Part shown: positions 1 through 8,599 of the stretch, in pieces | Position numbering within the stretch: position 1 is the stretch's first letter | How the letters are laid out: every line of letters begins with the position of its first letter | Assembly: GCA_945877525.1 (NCBI GenBank) | Contig: CAMDVP010000006.1 | Coordinates: 1 to 30,378, forward strand | From: an uncultured Clostridia bacterium | GTDB taxonomy: Bacteria; Bacillota; Clostridia; Christensenellales; Aristaeellaceae | DNA length: 30,378 nt | Reading direction: 5' to 3' | The notes under the pieces: model-generated | Databases searched by the model: none | The model's input: the letters and a program-made list of their open reading frames with translations, nothing else | What the model was told of the DNA's origin: nothing | Program-made: the position numbers and the translations under genes

Positions 1-187
1 GACCTTCACCGACGCGGTGGGCAACGTGTTCCGCTATACCGTAGCCGAGCTCGAAACGCTGGGCAAGACCGACGTCGAGGAGATGCAGGCCGGCGACTGG
101 AGCCTGACCCTCTTCACCTGCACCTACGGCGGCAAGAGCCGCGTGACCGTCCGCTGTGTCCCGGCGGAGAGCGGCGCAGCCTATTAA
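1..187 (+). CDS. Sortase, C-terminal fragment (5' end outside window)
   Basis: The window opens inside this gene; reading from base 2 gives about 61 residues to a TAA at 185-187. The fragment contains the sortase active-site block: LTLFTCTY, which carries the catalytic cysteine in the TLxTC-type context, followed nine residues on by an arginine in KSRVTVRC, the conserved catalytic Arg strand. Sortases are membrane-bound transpeptidases that join LPxTG-like proteins or pilins to the cell wall of Gram-positive bacteria. The short tail after the Arg strand shows no C-terminal membrane segment, which argues against class C, but the class cannot be set from the fragment. It converges on the UvrA-like gene and ends just before a bidirectional terminator. 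The family assignment is fairly secure; the substrate is unknown. Confidence 0.8.
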   Translation, partial: TFTDAVGNVFRYTVAELETLGKTDVEEMQAGDWSLTLFTCTYGGKSRVTVRCVPAESGAAY

Positions 188-203
188 AAGCATATCAAAA
201 AGT

Positions 204-236
204 GGAGCGTCCCAACCGGGACGCTCCGTTGTGTTT

Positions 237-238
<2 letters not shown>
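204..238. terminator. Bidirectional intrinsic terminator
   Basis: A perfect 10-bp stem (204-213 with 218-227) with a 4-base loop is followed on the plus strand by GTTGTGTTTTT and on the minus strand, two bases after the stem, by a T5 run. It sits between the converging sortase and UvrA-like genes, and the plus-strand T run includes the UvrA-like stop codon. Confidence 0.85.
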
Positions 239-2477
<2,239 letters not shown>

Positions 2478-2624
2478 GAAACCGCCTCGCTTTCTATTTG
2501 CATGATACATCTTCAGAGCGTGTTTTTCTCGACATCGCTTGCCAAACACGAAGCAGACACGCCGCACCAACCGCGGCGTGCCAGAAGGAATATCTGGTCT
2601 GGCAGAGAGGGGGTATTGGAGATG
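2478..2624 (-). other. Structured 147-base leader before the UvrA-like gene
   Basis: No gene was found here. The minus-strand RNA can form a stem of 8 bp (2558-2565 with 2573-2580, 7-base loop) and then a 7-bp stem (2519-2525 with 2544-2550). Neither is followed by a clean T run at the stem. No good promoter was identified, so the UvrA-like gene may be reached by readthrough from the upstream MerR gene. The two stems could modulate that readthrough or protect the 3' part of the transcript. Confidence 0.35.
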
Positions 2625-3479
2625 CTACTCCGCCTTTTTTCTGACAGGCACCTGGATTTCCGACAGCCACTGGCTTTCATCATCCTTGTTCCACACGCCG
2701 TCAATATAGCTTTCCCGGATATCGCCGGCGATCTCATACCCGTTTTCCTCGATATACCGCAGTACCGTTGCGTAGGATTCCGCGAATGTACGGTAGGAAC
2801 CCCTGTGGAACACGCAGGCCGCCTGGATTTCGGGAAGCGTTTTGAAGCGCAGATCGCCGGTTTCCCTTTTGGCCGCTACAACGGATTCGCAGATATCCAC
2901 CAGGATATCCGCATCCTTGTATCCAGCCTCCGGGTAAGCCGTGAAGCAGTATTCCGGAAGAGCGCGTTCGCAGCCCGCCTTCTCCATCAGCGCACCCATT
3001 TCCGGCATCCGGTCAAACAGGCCGTCATAGGATTCCAGCCGGATTCGCATAAAGGCCACGGTGGCTGCCGGGATGGTTTTGATCAGAACAGGCGCGGACA
3101 GCCCGGTTTTCTTTTTGGACAGATACCCGTCCACCACGGCAATCTGCCTGGTGAGATCAGAAATTTTTGCCAGCAGCTCTGACTTTTTCTTCAGAAGCAC
3201 CGCTTCCTCGTCCGCGCCGGCATTGATATGGGCGATTTCCTCCAGGGTGAAGCCCGCCAGCTTCAGGGCGGTGATCTGGTGGAGCACGGCCATCTGGGAA
3301 AGGGTGTAGTACCGGTAGCCGGTCTCAGGATGAATCAGCGCGGGCATCAGCAGGCCCTGTTCCTCATAAAAGCGCAGGGTCTTGACGGTTATGTGGTTCA
3401 TCGCCGCAAACATGCCGATCCTGTACAGCGTGTCTCCGGTTTTTTCCTCGCAGGGCTTGTGTTCGTGCTTCATTTCCAT
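2625..3479 (-). CDS. MerR-family regulator with GyrI-like effector domain (BmrR/BltR type)
   Basis: A 284-residue activator. Residues about 17-85 form the MerR winged-helix domain (IGMFAAMNHITVKTLRFYEEQGLLMP, read here in outline, then a GYRYYTLSQ segment). A helical linker around 95-130 is followed by a C-terminal domain of about 150 residues resembling GyrI/BmrR-type small-molecule binding domains, ending in the pattern YLPV-like QVPVRKK. Such proteins bind lipophilic cations or other drugs and switch on exporters by untwisting promoters with long spacers. The ATG lies 4 bases after the permease stop, with GGGAG about 8 bases upstream, so translation is probably coupled to the exporter. It is the second MerR-type regulator in the same gene run; the likely target is the exporter promoter at 4978-5009 or its own operon. 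The ligand is unknown. Confidence 0.85.
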   Translation of the reverse strand: MEMKHEHKPCEEKTGDTLYRIGMFAAMNHITVKTLRFYEEQGLLMPALIHPETGYRYYTLSQMAVLHQITALKLAGFTLEEIAHINAGADEEAVLLKKKSELLAKISDLTRQIAVVDGYLSKKKTGLSAPVLIKTIPAATVAFMRIRLESYDGLFDRMPEMGALMEKAGCERALPEYCFTAYPEAGYKDADILVDICESVVAAKRETGDLRFKTLPEIQAACVFHRGSYRTFAESYATVLRYIEENGYEIAGDIRESYIDGVWNKDDESQWLSEIQVPVRKKAE

Positions 3480-3483
3480 TGTC

Positions 3484-4221
3484 TTACTCCCATCTGAAGG
3501 TTTTGACGGCCATGGCGCCGCAGACCACCGCCATGGCTGTCAGGGCAGCCACCGGCATGACCATATGATCATAACACCCCATGGACACGGATTTCAACAG
3601 CCTGATGCCCATGCCGAGGGGCATCCATTCGGCAACGGCTCTCAGCGTGGCCGGAAACACCTCGGAGGGAATGGTGGCCCCGGAAAACAGCAGCATGGGA
3701 AAGTAGAGCAGGCTTGTGGCTACGTTCATGGATTTTGTGGTTCGGCACAGGCTGGCCACCATGAGGCCGATGGAAAACATGGAGATCATGGTCAGCAGCC
3801 ACAGGGCGATGTATACCAGCACATTGCCCTGCATCCGATAGCCGAAAAAGACTACCGCGGCGATGGTGAGAATCAGGGTGGAACAGGCAGACATCACACC
3901 GCTGCAAAGGGTATCGCAGAAAAGAAGCCTCGCAGGGGAGCAGGGGCTGCAGTACATCCGCCGCAGGATTCCCTGGGAGCGCAGCTCCACAATGGTAATG
4001 GGAATGCTCATAAAGGCACTGCAGCAGATGCCCACGGTGGACAGCGCCACATACGAGCTTTGCAGATAGGTAAGCCCCGAATCCGCGGCGTCCTTTCCCC
4101 CGGCAATCATCGCAATCAGAAGGAATACCACCAGCGGCATCGAAAGGCAAAACAGAATTACATCCGGCGAGCGGAAAAAGATATTCTGCTCCACCCGGTA
4201 CATGCGCCAAAACCTTCTCAC
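3484..4221 (-). CDS. ABC-2 type exporter permease
   Basis: A 245-residue integral membrane protein with about six hydrophobic spans, the first at roughly residues 20-42 after a basic, aromatic N-terminus, and a conserved ABC-2 C-terminal part with the region around LFSGATIPSEVFPATLRAV. This is the NodJ/DrrB-like permease class that pairs with a DrrA-type ATPase to export drugs, lipids or glycans. The gene probably starts at a GTG that overlaps the ATPase stop (GTGA at 4218-4221), a typical translational coupling; an internal ATG at 4203 is an alternative. It lies directly after the ATPase gene and before a GyrI-type MerR gene, so the exporter is most likely drug-inducible. The substrate cannot be read from sequence. 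Confidence 0.88.
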   Translation of the reverse strand: MRRFWRMYRVEQNIFFRSPDVILFCLSMPLVVFLLIAMIAGGKDAADSGLTYLQSSYVALSTVGICCSAFMSIPITIVELRSQGILRRMYCSPCSPARLLFCDTLCSGVMSACSTLILTIAAVVFFGYRMQGNVLVYIALWLLTMISMFSIGLMVASLCRTTKSMNVATSLLYFPMLLFSGATIPSEVFPATLRAVAEWMPLGMGIRLLKSVSMGCYDHMVMPVAALTAMAVVCGAMAVKTFRWE

Positions 4222-4943
4222 AGCAGTTCCTCCTCTCCCATCAGGTACAGATACGCATCCTCCAGATTCTTCTGACCCGAAGCTGCGATGACTTCATTGA
4301 CGGTGCCTTCCGCGACCTTTTTTCCCGACTTGATGATACATGCACGGTCACAAAGGGCCTCCGCTTCTTCCATGTAATGAGTGGTCAGAAAGATCGTAAG
4401 CCCCTGCTCCTTCAACTGCTTCAGGGTTCGCCATACCTCGCGGCGGGCCACCACATCCAGTCCGGTGGTCAGCTCGTCCAGAAAGACGATATCCGGGTTT
4501 CCGAGCAGCGCCAGCACCACGGAAAGCTTCTGCCGCTCCCCTCCGGAGAGCTTGGACACAAAGCTCTTCTTGAGTGCATCCAGACCGAACTGCTTGAGCA
4601 GACGCGGGTAGTTTTCCGGGGCGGCATACAGGGAAGCATACTCGATGCACGCCTCCTCCACGGTGATATTGGGCTGATACTGGGTGTTCTGAAGCTGGAC
4701 GCCAACCCGTTCAAACACCTGCTTCCTGCTGCGGGCGGCGTCCATTCCCCAAATGCTTGCGGAGCCTTCATCCGGGGCCTTCAATCCCAGAATCAAATCA
4801 ATGGTGGTGCTTTTTCCTGCGCCGTTGTGTCCCAGCAGCGCAAAAACCTCGCCCTTTTGCACCTGAAAGGACAGACCGTCCACAACCCTGCGGCCGGAAA
4901 ATGATTTTGTCAGGTTTTGAACCATGACAGCCGGTTCGTTCAT
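4218..4943 (-). CDS. ABC exporter ATP-binding protein (DrrA/CcmA type)
   Basis: A 241-residue cytoplasmic ATPase that drives the ABC-2 permease encoded next. Walker A is GHNGAGKST (38-46), the signature LSGGERQKLS begins at 132, Walker B with the catalytic Glu is IVFLDE (152-157), and LTTGLD with a switch-region TTHYMEEAE follows. The C-terminal tail of about 30 residues ends in GEEELL. The start at 4943 was chosen because AAGGAGG lies 8 bases upstream; the open frame continues 22 codons further upstream but through the promoter. The promoter at 4978-5009 is of MerR type. ATPase and permease form a two-gene exporter flanked by two different MerR regulators. DrrA-type exporters handle antibiotics in many actinobacteria and clostridia; the actual substrate here is unknown. 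Confidence 0.92.
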   Translation of the reverse strand: MNEPAVMVQNLTKSFSGRRVVDGLSFQVQKGEVFALLGHNGAGKSTTIDLILGLKAPDEGSASIWGMDAARSRKQVFERVGVQLQNTQYQPNITVEEACIEYASLYAAPENYPRLLKQFGLDALKKSFVSKLSGGERQKLSVVLALLGNPDIVFLDELTTGLDVVARREVWRTLKQLKEQGLTIFLTTHYMEEAEALCDRACIIKSGKKVAEGTVNEVIAASGQKNLEDAYLYLMGEEELL

Positions 4944-4977
4944 CAAAAAATCCTCCTTGCTTTTCGTTGCAAGAAGG

Positions 4978-5009
4978 ATTGTATCATCTCCCCTTAGGGG
5001 GAGAGTCAA
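4978..5009 (-). promoter_or_regulatory. MerR-type promoter/operator of the ABC exporter
   Basis: On the minus strand there is TTGACT (-35, 5009-5004) and TACAAT (-10, 4983-4978) with a 20-base spacer, or 19 bases if the hexamer is shifted by one. The spacer contains the dyad CTCCCCCTAAGGGGAG. A strong -35, over-long spacer and central dyad starting TTGACTCTCCC is the standard layout of promoters activated by BmrR/TipA-type MerR proteins. It lies between the TipAS-type regulator gene and the exporter gene. Confidence 0.8.
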
Positions 5010-5030
5010 GCGCTTTTTGACCCTTTCGCT

Positions 5031-5759
5031 TCAGCGCGTATAAACCTCAATGGCCGCCGCCATAAAGGCTGCCGTACCTGCCCCGTATCCATCAATGGAA
5101 TGCGTGAAGCGCTCATCGCTGACATACATCTGGCCGAGACAGGAAAGGATTTCTTTCGTGCAGGTGTAGTAGTTGGCAGTGATATAATCCTGCCATTTTT
5201 TCACAAGGGCCTGCGCCTCCGGGCTGTCCGGTGCCAGCGAGCGCTTCTGGCCAAACTCACTGAGAATCATGGCGCCTTCGCCGTCCAGCAGCTTCTGCTG
5301 CGCCGCGCCGCGGCGGCCTGCCTTTTCTTCATACTCGGCATAGGCGGCCGTGCCGCCCCAGCGCTGCTTCGCCTCAGCGGCGTATTTCTTTTTCGTCTCT
5401 TCGATCATTGTCGTATCAAATTGCCGGAAGCTCATATCCCGCTCTCCCTTCAGGGTTTTGTCCACAAGCGAAATCAGGCTGTCAAGCCTGCTTCGCTTTT
5501 GCAGAAGAAGCTCTTTCTGCCTGCGCAAGGCGCTTTCCTTTTCATAGGCGGGATTTTGCATGATTTTCCGGATATCCTCCAATGAAAAGTCAAGCTCCCG
5601 GAAAAACAGAATCTGCTGCAGAACCTCCAGGTCCGTATCGCTGTATATCCGATAGCCTGCCTCTGTGACTTCACTGGGCTTCAGCAAGCCAATTTCGTCA
5701 TAGTAATGCAGCGTACGGACGGTTACGCCGGTTAGCTTTGCCACGCTGCTGATGTTCAT
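5031..5759 (-). CDS. MerR-family regulator with TipAS antibiotic-recognition domain
   Basis: A 242-residue activator. Residues 1-70 are the MerR DNA-binding domain (begins MNISSVAKLTGVTVRTLHYY), about 75-115 a coiled-coil dimerisation helix, and about 125-242 a TipAS domain, recognised by the terminal pattern FTHSIDGYGAGTAAFMAAAI and the KWQDYI helix. TipAS domains bind cyclic thiopeptides and, in relatives such as Mta/SkgA/AlbA, other amphipathic drugs; binding activates promoters with 19-20 base spacers. The ATG overlaps the stop of the DUF2268 gene (ATGA), with GGAGG 10 bases upstream. The stop lies only about 20 bases before the MerR-type promoter of the exporter, the obvious target, and the operon promoter at 6709-6739 has the same architecture, which suggests autoactivation. 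Whether this or the GyrI-type protein acts on each promoter is unresolved. Confidence 0.92.
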   Translation of the reverse strand: MNISSVAKLTGVTVRTLHYYDEIGLLKPSEVTEAGYRIYSDTDLEVLQQILFFRELDFSLEDIRKIMQNPAYEKESALRRQKELLLQKRSRLDSLISLVDKTLKGERDMSFRQFDTTMIEETKKKYAAEAKQRWGGTAAYAEYEEKAGRRGAAQQKLLDGEGAMILSEFGQKRSLAPDSPEAQALVKKWQDYITANYYTCTKEILSCLGQMYVSDERFTHSIDGYGAGTAAFMAAAIEVYTR

Positions 5760-6664
5760 GCCCAGAAATCCTCCGTTTGCTGCATGATTTCCCGGGTGGG
5801 GGTGATGGTCGCGTCAAAGATGGATGCGCCCGTTTTCCGCAGGTAATGCCTGATCAGCGCGTATCCGCAGGCATAGCCGCCGCAATAGGGCATGCCGATG
5901 GGCCGGCCGCCCCGCAGCGCCATGATCTCATCGCCGTACAGACAGGCGGAAAGCACCTGGAAATCGCTGGTTTCAAGGTTGCCCCGGACGAGCGGCTTGA
6001 CGGTTTCCCGCAGCGTTTCCGGCGCCGTTTCCCTGACCCATTTGCCGACCTTGTCCTCGCCAAACATTTCCGCGGCAAAAACCTCGGCCAGACCTTCCGA
6101 TACGATCATATCCGCCAGGGTGATTTGACTGCTCCACTGCATGAACTGCCAGCGGACGTTGTGATTGGCTTCATGGGCCAGCGCCACCGGCAGCAGGCCA
6201 AGCGACCGATCATTCGGGACGATGGAGCCGATGATATAGCCGGGGATCCCGCCGTCGCCGCAATAGTCGCCTGCCATTGCGGTCATGGGGCTGCGGGGAT
6301 CGCTCAGCATCACCGTAAACACATACTCCTGCCTGGGCAGCCTGATTCCATGCTGCTCGAAGCCTGAAAGCGCATGGCGGATGCTGCTTTCGCAGTTTGC
6401 CCAGAAGGCTTCGTGATGGATCTGCTCTATTTCCGCGAGGCGTTCCATGGTAATCTGCGCCGGGGTATAATAGCCGCTCGCGGCGGCGGCAGACACCACA
6501 TCGCAGCCGCCCTCAGCTTCCGCTTTCAGAGGAATGCCGACGCATGCCCATTTGAATGCAAAGGGCTTCATCAGCTTGTCCCGAAAAATGTGATCCTTTT
6601 CGGCAGGCGCCGCGTTCATCATTTCCTGATAGATGCGGTCAGACCGAATCGCTGTAATCTTCAT
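5756..6664 (-). CDS. DUF2268 putative zinc-dependent protease
   Basis: A 302-residue predicted cytoplasmic protein; no signal peptide. The metal-binding HExxH motif is HEANH (164-168), preceded by the hydrophobic LLPVALA stretch, and SEGLAE (189-194) supplies a plausible third ligand Glu about 20 residues later, as in gluzincin-type peptidases. The DUF2268 family is described as predicted Zn-dependent proteases, sometimes linked to HTH or two-component genes; no substrate is established. The start at 6664 was chosen because GGAGGT lies 7 bases upstream; the frame stays open 44 codons further but crosses the promoter. It is the first gene of a unit continuing with the TipAS regulator (4-base overlap) and the exporter. 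A protease that could act on a peptide antibiotic is an attractive reading but only inference. Confidence 0.82.
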   Translation of the reverse strand: MKITAIRSDRIYQEMMNAAPAEKDHIFRDKLMKPFAFKWACVGIPLKAEAEGGCDVVSAAAASGYYTPAQITMERLAEIEQIHHEAFWANCESSIRHALSGFEQHGIRLPRQEYVFTVMLSDPRSPMTAMAGDYCGDGGIPGYIIGSIVPNDRSLGLLPVALAHEANHNVRWQFMQWSSQITLADMIVSEGLAEVFAAEMFGEDKVGKWVRETAPETLRETVKPLVRGNLETSDFQVLSACLYGDEIMALRGGRPIGMPYCGGYACGYALIRHYLRKTGASIFDATITPTREIMQQTEDFWA

Positions 6665-6690
6665 GACATGGACCTCCGCTTTGCTTACTC

Positions 6691-6739
6691 GTGTCCGGAC
6701 ACAGGCATAGCATACGCTATGACGCGGTGTGAGAGTCAA
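6691..6739 (-). promoter_or_regulatory. MerR-type promoter of the DUF2268-TipAS unit, with a palindrome at the start site
   Basis: On the minus strand there is TTGACT (6739-6734), a 19-base spacer and TATGCT (6714-6709). The first bases (TTGACTCTC) match the exporter promoter at 4978-5009, suggesting a shared MerR activator. A perfect 12-base palindrome, GTGTCCGGACAC (6691-6702), covers the expected transcription start and could be a second operator or a small hairpin at the 5' end of the RNA. Confidence 0.72.
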
Positions 6740-6782
6740 GGGCTTTTCAAAAAACAGTTCAGCAATGACGATAGAACGCGGA

Positions 6783-6815
6783 GACGCCCCCTGCACAAGC
6801 CATGCAGGGGGCGTC
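6783..6815 (-). terminator. Strong stem-loop after the kinase-GNAT gene
   Basis: A perfect 13-bp GC-rich stem (6783-6795 with 6803-6815) with a 7-base loop starts 3 bases after the kinase-GNAT stop codon. There is no T run directly after it on the minus strand; a T6 run lies about 30 bases further on. It is probably a terminator or an RNA 3'-end stabiliser. Confidence 0.55.
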
Positions 6816-6818
6816 CGC

Positions 6819-7919
6819 TTACGTCAGCTCTTTAACAAACAGATGATCCACACCGCCGCCATAGTTCACAATATCCCGGAGAAAATGATAGCCGTAGCGC
6901 TCGTACAGCCCCACATGTCCGGTGGGAATGTAGCTGCGCGTAAAGCCCAGACCGCTTGCATATTCATTGGCATGGGCGATGAGCCGCCCGCTGAGCCGTT
7001 GGCCGCGAAACTCCTCTGCCACGAATATGCTGGAAATCCATGGACAGATTTCCGGCAGGGGGTAATAGTCCTCTTTCATGATGGAGGCCATACCGGCAAT
7101 CCGGCCACCCTTCAGCGCAACAAACATGGTCTCCCAGTCCGTAAAGGCCCAGGTGCGTATTATCCGCGCGATGTGTTCCCGCGCCTCCGTCCAGGAGCAT
7201 GTTTCGACAAAGTGCAGCAGTTCTTCGGATAGTGCCGTGTCCTTCTCCACCTGGACAATGGCCAGATCGTCCTGCGTTTGCCAGCCAAAGTGCTGCGCTA
7301 CCAGCGCTGCGGTTTCCGCCACGCTTCGGCTGTTGTCCCGTTCCAGGTAAAACATGCCGCTTTGCCGTATGCTCTGACAGCGCCTTTCATTCAGGGTACG
7401 AAGGGTTTCATTGCAGGTTTCCCTGGCCCTTTCATAGTTTGTGGCGCTGTGGATGAAATCGCTGAAGCCCTGATGGTCCGGACGGCTGCAGTATTCCTTT
7501 GCCAGGTTGCGAGGATCCCTGATCAAAAAAGCGATTTTTGACGGCTCGGTGATTTTTTCTGCCTCCTCCACGGTCAGGTGGCAGTCGCACAGCATCGGGC
7601 CGCTGTGCGACAGACGAACCAAATCCAGCAGCACAAAATCCAGCTGCTCCCGTGTGTTCTGAATCAGCCAGGCCTGGTATTCATCCACGCTGCGCCCGAA
7701 GAATTCATCAGCATTCCTGAACTGCTGGTTCATGGCCGGCTGCAATGTTCTGTCGGACATTGCCCGATGAATGGGAAACATCTCATCGATGTCATATACC
7801 GGAACGCCGTACTTCTGCCCAAGGGCCCGGGAAACCGTCGTTTTGCCGACGCAGGGGGTTCCCGAAATAAAGTAAACATTTTTCAAATACGCTTTCAGTA
7901 CATGATCCTGAACAATCAT
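6819..7919 (-). CDS. P-loop kinase-like domain fused to a GNAT acetyltransferase
   Basis: A 366-residue two-domain protein. The N-terminal part (about 14-215) is a small P-loop kinase: Walker A GTPCVGKTT (20-28), a DID acidic motif (43-45) in the shikimate/adenylate-kinase position, and a lid-like RDPRNLAKEYCSR region (134-146). The C-terminal part (about 220-366) is a GNAT fold: acetyl-CoA motif A is IFVAEEFRGQRLSGRLIAHA (298-317), followed by GHVGLYERYGYHF, the usual motif B ending. Fused kinase plus acetyltransferase recalls bifunctional drug-modifying enzymes in concept, but the kinase is not the APH fold and no substrate can be named. The ATG at 7919 has AAAGGAG 8 bases upstream; the frame extends 21 codons upstream through the leader. 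It has its own promoter and structured leader, and lies upstream of the DUF2268/exporter unit. Confidence 0.85.
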   Translation of the reverse strand: MIVQDHVLKAYLKNVYFISGTPCVGKTTVSRALGQKYGVPVYDIDEMFPIHRAMSDRTLQPAMNQQFRNADEFFGRSVDEYQAWLIQNTREQLDFVLLDLVRLSHSGPMLCDCHLTVEEAEKITEPSKIAFLIRDPRNLAKEYCSRPDHQGFSDFIHSATNYERARETCNETLRTLNERRCQSIRQSGMFYLERDNSRSVAETAALVAQHFGWQTQDDLAIVQVEKDTALSEELLHFVETCSWTEAREHIARIIRTWAFTDWETMFVALKGGRIAGMASIMKEDYYPLPEICPWISSIFVAEEFRGQRLSGRLIAHANEYASGLGFTRSYIPTGHVGLYERYGYHFLRDIVNYGGGVDHLFVKELT

Positions 7920-7925
7920 GCGGAT

Positions 7926-8000
7926 GCTCCTTTCTGATAAAACATCTCTGCTTTTCAATCCCCTCATCAAGCATGAAACCATTTATCAGAGGTTTCATGC
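7926..8000 (-). promoter_or_regulatory. Possible pseudoknot leader controlling the kinase-GNAT ribosome binding site
   Basis: A perfect 10-bp hairpin (7971-7980 with 7991-8000) carries a 10-base loop. In the minus-strand RNA the loop bases UCUGAUAAA (7990-7982) are exactly complementary to UUUAUCAGA (7941-7933), which directly abuts the AAGGAG ribosome binding site. Pairing would make an H-type pseudoknot or an alternative structure next to the start site, suggesting translational control. No known riboswitch class was recognised. Confidence 0.5.
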
Positions 8001-8002
8001 CG

Positions 8003-8035
8003 TCAGCAATGCTTTGGCCGCAGGAACATCATCAT
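8003..8035 (-). CDS. Possible 10-codon leader peptide (MMMFLRPKHC)
   Basis: Three ATG codons in a row open a 10-codon frame, preceded at 6 bases by AGGGGTG, a plausible ribosome binding site. The TGA stop at 8003-8005 ends two bases before the leader hairpin, so a ribosome on this frame would touch the structure. This is the arrangement of translational attenuators of resistance genes. The frame is very short and could be chance. Confidence 0.3.
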   Translation of the reverse strand: MMMFLRPKHC

Positions 8036-8086
8036 GCCGTTCACCCCTTCACATGCCGCTCTGACAGGCGTTGCCCTGCCGCCTTC

Positions 8087-8092
8087 ATTGTA
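8087..8092 (-). promoter_or_regulatory. Probable extended -10 promoter of the kinase-GNAT gene
   Basis: The minus strand has TGGTACAAT, a TG-extended -10 element. There is no good -35 at 17 bases (TGGCGC). It lies 35 bases after the NUDIX terminator and 170 bases before the kinase-GNAT start, leaving room for the leader peptide and hairpin. Confidence 0.5.
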
Positions 8093-8127
8093 CCAGAAAG
8101 AACGGGCCTGCGCCACCCCGTTCCCGC

Positions 8128-8163
8128 AAAAAAAGCCCGAACGATGCTGTCCATCGTTCGGGC
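8128..8163 (-). terminator. Intrinsic terminator of the NUDIX operon
   Basis: A perfect 12-bp stem (8135-8146 with 8152-8163) with a 5-base loop is followed on the minus strand by seven T. It starts 13 bases after the NUDIX stop codon and ends the five-gene operon that begins at 11932. Confidence 0.92.
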
Positions 8164-8176
8164 AAAGCCATTGTGT

Positions 8177-8599
8177 TTACTGTCCGGGCAGACCTTTCCG
8201 CACCATGGCGTCGGCCTGCTCCAGCACCCGGCGGCTGCCCGGCAGCCCCAGGGCCTCCCAGGCCTCGCGGAAGGTCACAAGCGATACCGCCACCACATCC
8301 TCGCAGCAGCTGACGGGCGTTTGCCCGTCAAAGCGGGCCAGAAAATAATCCACCCGCTTGTACCCGCCGTCTCTCAGGACATAGCCGTCCTGCCACAGGG
8401 GCTCGGCGGTGGTTAATGGGGCGGAAATACCGGTTTCCTCCCGGATTTCCCGCAGGGCGGCCTGGGCGGGAGTTTCGCCTGCCTCCAGGTGTCCCTTGGG
8501 CAGGCTGGCATAGCCGCTTCTCTCCGTCACAAGAACGTAGCGGGGCTCGCCGCTTACCACGGTGTATAGTACCGCCCCGGCGGAATGCTCAATCCTCAT
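8177..8599 (-). CDS. NUDIX hydrolase (Ap4A hydrolase-like)
   Basis: A 140-residue cytoplasmic hydrolase with a complete NUDIX box, GX5EX7REUXEEXGU, spanning G36 to I58 (GHLEAGE then REIREETGI). The short length, the LPKGHLE lead-in and the N-terminal SAGAVLY strand resemble bis(5'-nucleosyl)-tetraphosphatases of the MutT/Ap4A class, which clear dinucleoside polyphosphates or damaged nucleotides. The substrate is not set by the motif alone. The ATG at 8599 overlaps the 3' end of the aminotransferase gene by 11 bases, with AAAGGCG just upstream, so translation is probably coupled. It is the last gene of the operon and is followed by a strong terminator. Confidence 0.9.
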   Translation of the reverse strand: MRIEHSAGAVLYTVVSGEPRYVLVTERSGYASLPKGHLEAGETPAQAALREIREETGISAPLTTAEPLWQDGYVLRDGGYKRVDYFLARFDGQTPVSCCEDVVAVSLVTFREAWEALGLPGSRRVLEQADAMVRKGLPGQ

